Assembly: GCA_002104895.1 (NCBI GenBank)
Contig: MCFG01000016.1
Span: 32,501 to 96,500, forward strand
DNA: 64,000 nucleotides
DNA from: Anaeromyces robustus
Taxonomy: Eukaryota > Neocallimastigomycota > Neocallimastigomycetes > Neocallimastigales > Neocallimastigaceae
Direction of reading: 5' to 3'
Below are positions 13,743 through 32,615 of this stretch, piece by piece. Position numbers and translations under genes: made by a program. Every line of letters starts with the position of its first letter. Within the stretch, counting starts at the first letter, position 1. Under the pieces are notes generated by a model. That model worked only from the letters and a program-made list of their open reading frames with translations. It was not told the DNA's origin and did no database searches.

Positions 13743-14303
13743 TTTATTATAATATTTTTATTATTATTATTATTTTATTTTTAATTTATTCTTTTATGAT
13801 ATTCATATATTTTTATATCTTCACAATTTTTATTTTTTTTTTTTATAAATTATTTTTTCTTTACTTTATTTTATTATATAAAACTTTTTTTTTTTTTTAA
13901 GTTATTTAAAATAACTTGAAAAAAAAAAAAAAAAGAATATTTAAAATATTAATATAATTAATAATTATAATAATATTCATTTAATAAAATAATATATTAA
14001 AAAAATAAAAAATATAAAAAAAAAATTTTTTTATTCATTATTTTATTTCTTATATATTACTATTTTTTTTTTTTTTAAAAAAAAAAAAGTAATTTATAAA
14101 TTGGGTATTGTTTTCAATTCATATATATTTTTTTATTATTATATTTTTTAGTTATTGTTATTATTTTACCTTATTTAATGTTACTATTTTCATCAATTTT
14201 ATTTTTTTTTCTTTTATAAATATATATATATATATTTAATTTTTTTATTTTTATTTTATTTTATTGTTGACTTATTCCTTTTTCCTTTTTTATTTTTCCT
14301 TTT
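13060..14303. other. Convergent spacer between the Asn-rich gene and the MAPKK gene
   Basis: AT-only sequence holding both 3' ends. There are (CAAAAAA)n-like units at 13405-13465, poly(T) runs and a T13A12 block at about 14067-14090. No gene was seen. Confidence 0.6.
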
Positions 14304-14911
14304 TTATTTTTTTAGTTTTTCACCAACTTCTTTTGCCCAAGCCTTCATGTCAACATTTTCAGCCTCAGCCGTTATTACAAATCTATGTTTTATTAAATAT
14401 TTAAAGTTTGGACGTTTATGTGGATCCTTAATTAAACATTTATTACAGAAATCTTGGAATTCTACAGAAAATTGATCAGCAGGTAATGGTGGTACTGGTT
14501 CATTAACAATATATTGTAATAAATCAAAGATTGGAAGAACAATTCCTTCTGGTGGGAATGGGAATTTACCAATAGCAAGTTCCATTAATGAAATACCAAG
14601 ACTCCATACATCAGACTGTACAGAGTATTTACCACCTTGAATTCTTTCAGGCTATTTTTTAAATTAAACAAAATCATTTATAAATAGTATTAATAATATA
14701 AACAAAATTATTTAAAATACTTCTAATGACGAACTTTTATAAATATATAATTTTATAATATAATAAAATAAATAGATATATTTACAGCCATATAGTGACT
14801 AGTACCAACAAAAGTGTTAGCAACAGAATTAACAAGTTGACCACTAACACCGAAATCAGCTAATTTAATTTCACCATTAGAGTTGACTAATATATTAGAT
14901 GGTTTAATATC

Positions 14912-14945
<34 letters not shown>

Positions 14946-15900
14946 GATTTATTATTATACAATATTATCATATATATAATAAATATTTAATAATAATATA
15001 AAAAAAAATTATAATTAATATTAAATAATATTTAATAAATATTTATTTTTATAATTTTTTTTTTCAATTATATAATATTTTAATGACTGTTACCTCTATG
15101 AATAATTTTATGAGTTTCATGTAAATATATAAGACCTCTTAAAACTGATAAAGTAATATCGGCAAGAATTGGTTCTTTAATTGGACCGATTTTTCTGTAA
15201 ATAGAATCTAAAGAACTATTATAATTTTTTATTATTAATATATTCATAATATTAATTTGTATTATATATATATTATTGATGGAAATATTGTGGTAATATT
15301 AAATTTTAAAAATTATAACTTTTATAGATATTATTGTTATATTTACCCCAAGTCCATATATTCCATACAAATGGAAAGATCTCCTTCATTAATGTAGGAA
15401 CCATAAAATCCAACAATATATGGATTGTTACAATCATGTAAAATTTGTAATTCTCTTAAAATTTGTTTTCTTACAGTAGCATTAGCTTCAACATGAATAA
15501 CCTGTTTATTGTTTAAATAATATAAAATAGATGTTATATTACAGTTATTAATAATTCATTTTTTTAATTAAACATTAGAAATTTTTTAATTTTATATAAG
15601 GATTAAAAAAAATAAAAAATAAAAAAAAGAATAGATTACTTTTCTAGCCATAATAGTGCCTGTTGGAACATGTAAAATTTTGTTTACAGTACCACCATTT
15701 CCTGAACCTAATTCTTCGAATGGTTTTAAATCTGAATCTTTTAAATCAATCTTAAAAGTATTTGAAACTTCAAGTTTTTCTAATTGTTTTGGAAGAGCTG
15801 CAACCTCAGCTGCTTCGGTATTTTTTAACATATTTACTGAAGTAGTTGGAAGTCTTAAACCAACTCTTCTCTTGCGCTTTTCTGATGGTGATAAACTCAT
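14304..15900 (-). CDS. MAP kinase kinase, Ste7/Byr1/Fuz7 (MEK) type
   Basis: Dual-specificity kinase of 336 residues expected to activate an ERK-type MAP kinase, in fungi usually the mating/morphogenesis module. Exons (descending): 15640-15900, 15347-15501, 15094-15215, 14786-14910, 14304-14651; 337 codons with stop. The N-terminus [10 protein letters not shown] looks like a MAPK-docking site (basic cluster plus hydrophobics). The glycine loop GSGNGG is at 65-70, the ATP-binding lysine K87 is in MARK, the catalytic HRD ends at D180 and the DFG starts at D198. The activation segment [22 protein letters not shown] has S208 and T212 where MEK1 has S218 and S222. The C-terminal lobe is complete and ends in EKLKK. 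All catalytic residues are present. The Ste7 type is preferred over Pbs2 or Mkk1 because of [19 protein letters not shown] and the SGQLVNS loop. Confidence 0.93.
14910..14946. repeat. T(n)A(n) hairpin at a MAPKK intron acceptor
   Basis: A run of about 17 T followed by about 17 A. Read on the minus strand it ends directly in the AG acceptor of the fourth coding exon, so the intron's 3' end is a perfect potential hairpin. Confidence 0.85.
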
Positions 15901-17949
15901 TTTTTATTTTGTTATTTATTTTTATATACTAATAATCTTATTGATTTTCAAAAAAATATATATTTGCCTTTGATATTTAATTTTAATTTTTACTTTTATA
16001 TTATTTTATTGATATTAATAATAATAAATAATAATCATAAATGTGATTTACATAATATATAAAATAAATTATTTAGTAAATATGAAATAAATTATGAAAT
16101 TATTTATATAAAAGAGAAAAAAGAGCAAAAAAAAAAAAAAAAGGTAAAGAAATAAAAATTCTTAAAGTGTTTGAAAATATTTATATATGTTTTTACAATA
16201 TTTAAATTATTCCAAATTAATTTTGAATGATTTTATTAATTTATTGATTAATTAGATTGTTATAAGTTGAATTAAATAATATTTTAAAGTTTCAGAGAAA
16301 TATATAATTTTTATTTTCGATAAAATTAATAAGAATATTATAATCCTTATTTATAATGAATTATTGTTTTGTTATTTATTGATTTTTTTTTTTTTTAATT
16401 ATTTTTTGGTAGTATAAATAAGAATAAATTATAAAATAATTGTAAATAAAATAATTACACTATATTTATAATGATTTATTGGAATTTAAAACAAACTTTA
16501 TTTAAAATTTTTATATAAATTTGTAATTTAGTCTTACTGATAAATTGATTCATATTTAGTCATTTATAAATATATTCTTTAGATATAAATATTCTTAATT
16601 ATAAGAAGTAATTATTATATTTTTCATTATAGATGCTAATGCTATAAATTTATTATGAATAATCCTTTACACAATCATAACTGTATTTCTTGTTTTTTAT
16701 TATTATTATTATCTGTTTATTTACAATAGTTATCCTTTTTATACTATTTATTATATTTTTTGGATTTATATTTTATTATTAGGTGACAAAAAATTTTATT
16801 ACTTTATTATTTATTGTCATAAATCAATTTGTCTTTTTTTTTTTTTTGTTTTTGTTTTTTTTTTTTTATTTTTTTTGTTAGAATTTATCAGTATTGAATA
16901 TTCCTGTTTTTTACTGTTTTTATTACTACAGAATAATTTAATAATAGGTAATTGGTTGCATTATTGAATTTTTTTTATTTGGTTTTATATTTTTTTTATT
17001 ATTATCTCTATATCAAATTACCTTTTAATTCTCTCTATTACTGTTCTTTTAATAAATAATGTATTATTATTAATTAAAAAAAAATATCAATAAAGCATAA
17101 CTTTTTTAATAAAAAAAATTAAAACAAAAAAAAAATAAATAAGAAAGAAAAATAAATAATAAAATAAATAAAATAAAATAAAAATAAATAAAAGAAAAAA
17201 ATTTTTTTATTATATATTAGAATTGTATTATAATTTTTATATAAATAATATAAAAATAATTTTTTTGATTTATTTAAATTCAATTGATTAATATATTAAA
17301 TATATATTGTAATATAATTAAAATAAAGATTAAATTTCCTTAATTAATGGAATCAACGAATAATTGAGATATAATAGAGGTTTCGTTAAAATATAAAAAA
17401 ATATAAATATTAAGAAAATATATAAAATTTAAATAAATAATGTAAAATAAAAAAAAAAAAATAACTAAAATATACCTAATTTTATTATGTTTGGATTATT
17501 TAATTATTATTATATAAATGAATTTATATTTAATTATTTAATTATTATTTAATTATATTTTATATAAAAATTAAGTCATTAATAATAAGATTAAATTATC
17601 ATTGATAACCAGTAATTTTATATCTTTTTAAACTCAAATAATGAATTAATTTTGATAATATTAATTATATATACATATTTAATAATAAAGATAACTAAAA
17701 TATAAATGATTTAAATATAGCTATGATTAATATTATGATGAAAATATTTTTTATATTGCCAATTTTTCTAAATTAAAATATTATGAAAACTATAATAGTT
17801 GTTAGTTGTTTCAAGTTTATCAAGTTTACTTTATATACTTTATTATAATTATTTAAATTAATAAATTAATAAGTAAATGAATAAATAAATAATTAATAAA
17901 TAAATAAATATTAAATAATAAATAAATATATATATATAATTGATAAATA

Positions 17950-17981
<32 letters not shown>

Positions 17982-18764
17982 AAATAATAAATAGATGAAT
18001 AAATATATAATAAATAAATAAAAATTGAATAGAATAAATAAATCAATAATATATATACATTTATTCAATATGAGTTTATTATTTAAAAGATTTTTTATAG
18101 TTTTTTATGTTTCTTTAAAATTATTGCAATAAAAAAATAAATATAATTTATTGTAATGATAATATATTATAATATATAAAATATATTATAAATTCTAATT
18201 AAATTTATTATATTTTTAATACCTCGTAAAGAAGAATATGAAATTATAGTACTTTATGTGTGATAAACCATTTTAAATAAATATTATATATTTTATATTT
18301 TATTTAAAATGTATTTATAAATATATATATATAAGAACAAAACTACTTCGCTTTATTTTAGATATAAAATAGTTTTTATTTTTAAATAACAATGAAATAA
18401 TTATAAATGACAATTGTAAATAATTATTCAATAATACAAAGTTATATTAAGTATTAAAGAAAATAATACATCTTTAAATATTATTGGTTGATTTATGGAT
18501 ACTCATCTCTGAACTTTAAATAATTTAACCATTTTTACATATTAATACATTTTAATAATATACGTATTTAATACATTTTATTTTTTTTTTTTGAATATGT
18601 ATAATTTACATATGTTTATTATTTATTATTTATTTATTATTAAATTTTGAATATATAATCATCTCACTAATTAAATTAATAAATCAATAATAAATAAATA
18701 AATAAATCAATAATAAATAAATAAATAAATAATAATAAATAAATGAATAAATAAATAATAATAA

Positions 18765-18827
<63 letters not shown>

Positions 18828-18834
18828 AAAAAAA

Positions 18835-18873
<39 letters not shown>

Positions 18874-18880
18874 AAAAAAA

Positions 18881-18951
<71 letters not shown>

Positions 18952-19183
18952 ATATATATATATATGTTAATATATTTTAATTTAATTTGTTAAACTAAGT
19001 ATCTCTTTTTTTCTTTTCTTTTATATTAAAAAAATTTTTTATTATTATTTTTAAAATTATATTTATAATAATAATAAAGAAAGAAAAACATCATATAAAC
19101 TTAAAGAAAAAGAAAAAGAAAATAAATATAAAAACAAAGAAAAAAATATTAAATAAGAAGAAATATATTAAGTAGGTTTATTA

Positions 19184-19218
<35 letters not shown>

Positions 19219-20098
19219 GTAATATTTTTTATTATTAATCACAAAAAAAAGTTTTTGATTTTAAATCCATCATCTTCAAATGTTTATTTATCAAAAAAAT
19301 TATCAAAATATTTATTCAAAATATACAATCTACAACATAAGAATATTAATTCAAAATATACAATTCTACAACATAAAAATATTGTGATATAATATTGAAT
19401 AATAATATTGATAATTATCAAACTATTTTATATATGAATAATAATACAACGATTTAATTATTTTGATGGAATATATATAAAACAAGAAGATAAAAACAAA
19501 AATAAAAACTAAAAACAAATATTATATCATTGGATAATTTAAATAGAATATATATATATGTACTACTTAATTTTATAATGAAAAAATAAATGTAGTAAAA
19601 TAAAAATTATTATTTTTTTTTTCATTGTTTCCAATAAATCAAATATAAATAAACTTAAAATCTTTTTTTTTTTTTTTTTTTTGTTATTATTTAATTGCTG
19701 AAATAAAATAATAATAGTAAATAAGCTAATAAATGGAAAAACAATATATAAATATATTAACATAATAAATAATATTTATAATAATAAATAGTAATAGTAA
19801 TAATAATAATATAATAAGATTAAATAGTGTTTTATAATTATCATATTTTTTTTAATTATTTATGATATAGTTATATTCTTATCTAAATGTTTGTGTAATT
19901 TTTATCTAATTTAATATGTATTTTTTAATAATTCTCAATCTTTATTTTTTCTATATTTTATATATTTATATATATTGATTTGAATATATTATATATAAAT
20001 AAAAATTTAATATACATGAAAATTTATTAAAAAAAGAAATAGTTAAAAAAAATTCAATAAAAATAAATTAAAAAATATAGATAAAAGATAAATACAAT
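15901..20098. other. Long divergent spacer between the MAPKK and p24 genes
   Basis: About 4.2 kb with both promoters. It holds imperfect (AAAT)n at 17870-18050, a long array at 18669-18955, a T16A14 block at 19187-19218 and poly(T) runs. No reading frame with protein-like composition was found. Confidence 0.6.
18669..18955. repeat. Long (AAAT)n array
   Basis: About 285 bp of taaa/aaat units with a few interruptions by aataat triplets and two short A runs. The last 180 bp is the most regular part. Confidence 0.95.
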
Positions 20099-20961
20099 AT
20101 GCATTTAAGTCATCAATTAGGAATAGTAATTCTTTTTTTGAGTTTCCTTTGTAGTTCAGTAAAATCTATGTATTTCTTCTTAGAAGGAAACAATCAAAAA
20201 TGTTTCATGGAAGAATTATCGAAGGTAAAATATCAATATTTTAATATTAAAAAAAATTATAAAAAAACTATCTAAAATAAAGTATTTCTTATATATTTTT
20301 TATAATTATTATATATATTAAATAATAATATAGGGAACAGTCATTGATGGTATATATTTTTTTTGTAATTTAATATTTTTTTTTAATAAGTAAATAAATA
20401 ACTCTTTTTAATAATATCTTTTTATTTTATTTTATTTTTTATAATATAATAAAATCAATTTATAAACAGGAAACTACAAAACTCAAGAGTATGATTCTAA
20501 ATCACAATCTTACAGGGAAAATCCAAGTTCATCTATATTAATTACTATTGATGTAAAAATTTTATATTATAATCTAATAATTATAATACACTTTCAATTT
20601 TTAAATTTCTTTAAAATAATATATATATATAATATTTAGTAATAATTATTGATTAATACACTATTACATATATTATGATTTCTATTAAATAAAAAATCTA
20701 AATATTATTTTTTTATTTTTATTTGTTTGTTTACTGCTTTATATTATTGATATTTTTTTCACAATATAAAGGAAATTTTTGATAAAGGTCATCGTGTACT
20801 TAATCAAAGAAGTGGAAGTTCTGGACGTTTTACTTTTACTGCTGCTGATTCTGGAGATCACTTAATTTGTGTTATGGCTACTACTAAAAACTGGTTCTCT
20901 AAGGAAAACACTGTAAATATTAAATGATGAACAATATATTCATTAACAGTTAAATTATTAT

Positions 20962-21012
<51 letters not shown>

Positions 21013-21098
21013 GTAATTAATAATAATAATAATAGTAATAGTAATTAATAATAATAATAATAGTAATAGTAATTAATAATAATAATTATAATAATAAT

Positions 21099-21138
<40 letters not shown>

Positions 21139-21778
21139 TTATATATTTTAATGATAGAAATTATTCTTTGATATGAAATTCATTGATAACGTTTTCGATA
21201 ATTCACAAAAAGAAGATGCTGAAAAAGAAAAATTAAGTTGTACGTATTATTATAATTTTTTTTATGTTAATATTATTAATAATATATAATTACTAAAAAA
21301 TATATTAAAAAAAAAAAAAGCTATTAATATGAAAATTAGAGATATAAACTCAAAAGTTGCAAGTATTAAACGTGAACAACAATACCAAAGAGTATGTTTT
21401 TTTTTTCTCGTATAATAAATTATTTTAAAAAAGATTTTAATATATTTTAAAGAATATATAATGAGTACTTATAATTATTCATCATATTTTATATTGATAT
21501 TTCTTTAAAAAAAGGAACACGAAATTGAATTCCGTAATCAAAGTGAAGCTACTAACTCACATATTATGTACTGGTTAATTATTCAATTCGTCATTATTGT
21601 TGCTACTTGTTTATGGCAAATGCGTCACTTAAAGGTTTTTTTTTTTGTCATTTTTAAAGATTTTATTATTATAATTACATTTCTTAAAATTTCTAATAAC
21701 AATACATTAATATATATTTTTTACTTAATTTTTTTTATATTAAAACAGAATTTCTTTACTGTCAAGAAATTGGTTTAA
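20099..21778 (+). CDS. p24/TMED family cargo receptor, alpha type (TMED4/9, Erp5-like)
   Basis: Type I membrane protein of 222 residues that cycles between ER and Golgi in COPII and COPI vesicles. Exons: 20099-20224, 20334-20349, 20470-20552, 20772-20912, 21158-21239, 21321-21391, 21515-21634, 21749-21778; 223 codons with stop. A signal peptide covers about residues 1-24 (HQLGIVILFLSFLCSSVKS). The GOLD domain follows, starting MYFFLEGNNQKCFMEEL; the GNYK motif and the cysteine in HLICVMA are typical. A coiled coil (KIRDINSKVASIKREQQ) and one membrane helix (YWLIIQFVIIVATCLW) precede the tail RHLKNFFTVKKLV. The final KKLV is a dilysine COPI retrieval signal, and the tail matches the alpha subfamily best. 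The second coding exon is only 16 nt and completes the conserved GTVIDGNYK segment. Confidence 0.93.
20965..21140 (+). repeat. AAT/AGT triplet satellite in a p24 intron
   Basis: aataat runs broken by a repeated unit of about 36 bp containing agtaatagtaatt, which occurs twice or more. It fills most of the intron between exons 4 and 5. Confidence 0.85.
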
Positions 21779-26943
<5,165 letters not shown>

Positions 26944-29900
26944 AATAATATAAAATAAATAATAAAAACTGTCAATAATTAAAATTAATCAATATGTAAT
27001 AATAATAATAATAATAATAATAATAGTAATAATAATACAGTAAATTGATGTTTAAATTTATTTTAATAATCAATTAATTAATGAATTAATTAATTAATAA
27101 ATAAATAAATATATAAATAAATACAACTTTATACATTATAACTAAGTATATATTGTATTTAAATAATAATAATAAAAAATGTAAATATTACACAGAAAAT
27201 TATAATAGTAATAATGATAATAAATATCATTATGAATTAACATAAAAATAATAATAATAATAGTAATAAAAATAATAATATATATTTGAACAATTGTATT
27301 ATATATATACAAAAAAAATAAAAAAAATATTATATATAAATATATATATATAAAAGTATTAAAATAAAACCAAAAATAAAATATATATAGTAAATCATAT
27401 ATACTAATATATTATTCGTATTTTTTTTTTTTTTTTTTTGTTTTTTGTATTTATTTTTTTTTGTTTTTTTGTTTTGTTTTTATCTCCCATTATTGATTAA
27501 AGTTTTTTTTGTTTTTTTTTTGTTTATTTATTTGTTTTTTATATTTATTAATAATCTATATAATTATACATATATATATATATATTATTTAAACATTTAA
27601 GAGTATGATTTCATTTATAAACCAATATAAAAGTTTGATGTACAAGAAATATATAATATGACATTATATTATGATTTATAACAATATAAAATAGTAAATA
27701 ATAATGATGACAATTGTTTTAAACATTATTATTATAAAAGATATTAAATATATATATATATTCAATGATAAATATAATATACAAATTTCACTTAATTAAA
27801 AGATTATAAATAAAATATATTTAAATAAAAATTTAAATAAAAACAAAAATAAAAAAAATTTTAACATATTTAAGGAACTTCCAAGAATTTAAGGATTTGG
27901 GTATAAATAATAACAGAGAAGGACAAAAAAAAAATAGAAATAATATAGTTTAAAAAAAAAACATTATTTTTCTTTTAAGCTCAATAGTTAACTATAATAA
28001 AATAATTTGTAAATAAATAAATAAAAAAAAGAATATTTTTTTTTTTATGTTATTTAATTATATATAAAAACCAACATTTGTAAAGAAAAATAATTTCCCC
28101 CTTAATATTATAGAGTAAATAAATTTAATTAAATTAATTAAAAATCTTAACTTTAATTTTAAAAGAAAAAAATTGACAAAAAAGGTAAAAACGATAAATT
28201 ATTAAAAAAAAAGTTATAAAAGAAAAAAAAAAAGGAGTTAATAATTATAATGAAAGTACATATATATAAAAATAAACAAAAACGAAAAAATAAAAAAGAA
28301 ACTTTAATAATTATAAAAAAAAAAAAAAAGATATTTATATTATATTAAATATTAATATCTTTTTTTTTGTTTGTTTGTTTTTTTTGTTTCTTTCTTTTTT
28401 CATTGTTTGTTTTTTTCTTACTTATTAATGATAAAAAAAAAATATATCAAATGAAAAGCAAATGAATTTCTAATTGATATTATATTTATTTTTTATCATA
28501 ATAAAACGAAAAGAGGAAAAAAAAAAAAAAAAAAAAAAAGAATGACATTTTCATCATAATATTTTTTTCATATCATAATCATAAATAAACTTTTTTTTTT
28601 TAAAAAAAAAAAAAAATTATAAATCTTAATCATTAATATAATTTTTCTTGTTTTAAAATTTAAGGGGTTAGTAAAAAAAAAAATGAAACATTTTTTCCTT
28701 TGGTATTAATGTGGTAAAAAATGCTAATGTGAAATGTGAAATGTGATATTGATAATATTATAATATTATGTATGTGTAACGTTAACATTTTTTTTAAACA
28801 TAACAATTTAAAATATAAAATAAACATAACATTTTTTTTTTGGTTTTTTTTTTTATAATAAAAAAACTTTCTTTTTTTTTATCTTTAAAAATCAAATATT
28901 TAAACAAATTATTGATTACTTTTTGATTTAATTTTTTTTTAATATATATAAATGTTACCATAAACTTTAATTTATATATTTTATATTTCATATATATAAT
29001 ATAAATTAAAAAAATTATAAAAATATTTAGAATGATTTTTGTTAAGAATGATTTTTGTTAATAATTATTATTCTTTTGTTCTTTATTAATTGATATTTCT
29101 TTTTTCTTTTTCTTCTGATTTTTTTTTTTTTTTTTTAAAAAAAATACTAATATATATATAAACCTTTTTATATATACAGAAGTGATAATATATGTAATAT
29201 AGTAGTTAAAACGTTTTTTTTTTTTAAATTATATACATTAATTTAAAAAATTTTTTAAAAAAATTTTATATAAACATATATATAGAAAATTCTTTAGTTT
29301 AACTGTTAAAAAAATAAATAAAATAAAAAAAAAAATTTTTTTTATTTTATATTATATATTATCAGAAGAAATAAAGAAATATTTTTAGCATTATAATATA
29401 TATTTTAGATATATATTATTTGCTTTTTTTTTCTCTCCTTTTTATAAAAAAATAAAAAAGGAAAGAAGAAAATTTGATTGTTTTGATTGAGTACTGAAAA
29501 ATTCTATTCTAAACAAAAAAAATTATTACTAATAAAAATAAAAAGTAAAAAGAAAAAATCAAAAGAAAAAAATATTAATCATGGTTTGACTATTGTAATT
29601 AATATTTTTTTTTCCTTATTTGATTATTGATTTTCTTTCTTTTTTTTTTTTGTTTGCTTTTTTTTTTTTTTTTTTTTTTTTTTTCGTTTGTTTGATTGCT
29701 TTTTTTTTTTTTTTTTTTTTCACTTATTTAATAATGATAGTATTCGTAATGAAATAATATATAAAATTTATATTTCATATATATATATTTTAATGTATAT
29801 TTAATTCTTTCTATAATATATATGTGTACTTATTTTTTTTTATGTATATAATGAGAAAAAATTTCTTCCTTCAAATCATTCTTTAATATTTTGTAACTTT

Positions 29901-31334
29901 ATGATTATTTAGTTCTTTTAATTATTATTAGTTATTTTAATTATTATAATTTGTTATAAAAATTATTGCTGTTTATAAATTTCTTTTATATATAACCTTT
30001 ATTTATATATAATAAATACTAATAGATATTTTATTATTTTTCTTTATAATTGAAATATCATGTATATAATTATAAAGGTGATTAATTTTTTGTAATATAT
30101 ATTATTATATATATATTAAATATTATTATGTTATTGATATATATTGTTTCAATGTTAAAATAAAATACATAATTAGAATAATTATAAAAGTTTAAAATAT
30201 ATAGATATCTATAATTTTTTAAAACATTCATAATATTTTAATATGCATTCTATTTTGATATAGTAATATATCTAAGCTTAAAAGACACATTAAAACAATT
30301 TATATTTATATATATTATAAATGTTTAGTTTTCTTTTTTCTTCTTCTTATTATTATTATGTTTTTTTTGTTTTTTTTTTTTTATTTATTTTGTTTTGTTC
30401 TATTTTGTTTTGTTTTGTTTTGTTTTTGTGTTTTTGTTTTTGTTTTATTTTATTTTGTTTTGTTTTGTTTTTTTTATTATAATAATATATGTGTATGTGT
30501 GTATTTTCCTTGTTATATTTTTATTTTTATTTTATTGTTATTTTATTTTATTTTATTTTATTTAATTTAATTTAATTTTTTATTTGAATCATTTACTATT
30601 ATTTACTATTTTAATTATAAAGATATTATTTTTTAAAGTAAAAAAAAATGTCTTTTAAATAATAATTAAATGATTTCTCTTTTTTTTTATTATTATTATT
30701 ATAATATATATATTTTATATATATTTATTATTTTTTCTTTTTTTGTTATATCATTAATATATAATTCTGTCATATAATATCATTGCTATTATAACTTTCT
30801 TTTATAATTATATTTTCAATTGACTTAAAATTTATTTTTAATTCTTTTTTTTTTTTAATAATATAGTTATGAAATATTTCTGAAATTTTGAAAGTTTATT
30901 TTGTGTTATGTCACTTCATGTTATATTTAAACTATTTTTATATATTTATAAAATTATATAAATTTAAATGTATATGTTATGTCATATTTATGTTATATTA
31001 ATGTTATACTTTTTAATGCTATATAATGTTATGTTTATGTTTATGTTTATGTTTATGTTTATGTTTATGTTTATGTTTATATTTATGTTATGTTTATGTT
31101 ATGTCATTATGTTATGTCATTATGTTAAGTTACATTTTTTGTTTATACTTTACGCTAAAATAATGATAATCTATATTAAATTAAAAAAAGAAAAAAGAAA
31201 TAGTTAAGAAGTTTAAAAAAAAATAAAAAAAAAGATCGTTTAGTTAATATATATGTTATTTTATGATAAAATATAAATAATGGTTATGATTATGATTATG
31301 ATTATGATTATGATTAAATTTATAATTATTATAT

Positions 31335-31370
<36 letters not shown>

Positions 31371-32615
31371 ATTCGTTTTTGTTACTTTTATATATATGTA
31401 TGTCTTTTTTTTTTCTTTTAAGTGGTTGAAATATATAATTTTTTATAGCAATTTGATTTAATATATTAATATTTATTTAATTATATTATACAATTTTTTT
31501 TTCTTATAATTTTTAATATTTTCTTTTTTGATTTATTTTTCAAATATTTATTAAATTTAATAAATATTTAGAAAAATAAAAAAAAAATAAAATAAAAAAA
31601 ATAAACAACAAAAAAAAATTTTTTTTTTGGTATATTTAAATAAATTAATTATATTTATATTATTGACATTATTTACTAAACATTTATATTTCTTTGTCTA
31701 TATTAATTGTTTCCTTTTTCTACCATTTTTAAGAAGAAAAAGAAAAAAAATAATATTTTTTTAATTTGTTGAACTAAATAGATCAATGGTATACTAAAAT
31801 ATTTAAGAAAATGAAATTTGATTAATTTATGTATATGTAATATATGTATGTGTGTATGTATATATGTATATGTAAGTATATGTATGTATAGGTATGTATA
31901 TATATGTATGTATATTGATTATATATTTATGCTTCATAAGTAAAAAAAAAAATACATATATAAATATTATTTTTTTTTTTTACAAATGACTTTTTTTTTT
32001 TTTTTTTTTTTTATTGTGAAGGATTTTGGGGAGGATTTATATTATCTTATATATATTGTCGTATATAAGTTTTTGTTTGTTTTTGCAAATACAATGGTAA
32101 TTGAAATTGAAATTATAATTATTATAATTTTTTTGTTTGTTTGTTTGTTTGTTTGTTATTTAATAAATCTCTGAAAATTTTTTCAGAAAAAAAAAAATTT
32201 TTACTATTATTATTAAATAAATGAAAAAAAAAAAAAAATGAAAATGAATATATAAATATAATTATATATACATTTAAAAAAAATTGAATAATTTTACATA
32301 TATATAATATATTATGTTATATGTAAAATCATAATGAGAAGATTGTTGATTGCTGTTTTTTTTTTTTTTTTTTTTTTTTTTTGGATTTCTTATTAGTTGT
32401 TTAACTTGTAATTATATTCATTAACATAATAAAAGAAAATTAATTTGCTTATTTGTTGTTGTTGTTGTTGTTTTCATTTTGTTTTACTATTTTGTTTTTG
32501 AGATTGATTAAAAAAAAATATCAAAAGTATATAAAGTATATAAAAAAAAATTATAATATAAAGAAAAATAATAGCTTAAAATATTAAAAAAAAAAAAAAA
32601 GAATGAAAAAAAGAC
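26944..32615. other. Long convergent gene-free region, strongly T-rich in its right half
   Basis: A 5.7 kb stretch between two 3' ends. 26944-29580 is mixed AT with A runs. 29590-32500 is T-skewed on the plus strand with many poly(T) tracts (29640-29720, 31331-31368, 31988-32011, 32358-32381), (TTTTG)n at 30391-30475, (TTTATG)n at 31030-31081, (TTATGA)n at 31284-31317, (TATG)-rich DNA at 31830-31915 and (GTT)n at 32456-32472. No protein-like frame or tRNA was found. Confidence 0.6.
31030..31081 (+). repeat. (TTTATG)n hexanucleotide repeat
   Basis: About eight tandem copies of tttatg. A related (TTATGA)n run of five copies lies at 31284-31317. Confidence 0.9.

Noticed and set aside
15656-15973. 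Plus-strand frame of 105 residues over the first MAPKK exon
   Set aside because: It is antisense to the well-supported N-terminus of the kinase.
17853-18068. Ile/Tyr/Leu-rich frames on the minus strand
   Set aside because: They come from the imperfect (AAAT)n array; no non-repetitive part is present.
30358-30570. Phe/Leu/Cys-rich frame of 70 residues resembling a membrane protein
   Set aside because: It is a translation of (TTTTG)n and poly(T) tracts with no start context or homology.
31030-31081. Internal telomere-like repeat
   Set aside because: The TTTATG unit does not match the fungal TTAGGG type and the run is short.
32170-32187. 18-bp palindrome tctgaaaattttttcaga
   Set aside because: It is too short to stand out in this base composition; no link to a gene end was found.
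26944-32615. tRNA or snRNA gene in the long spacer
   Set aside because: No cloverleaf with T-loop GTTCRA and matching stems, and no recognisable snRNA motif, was found by eye.
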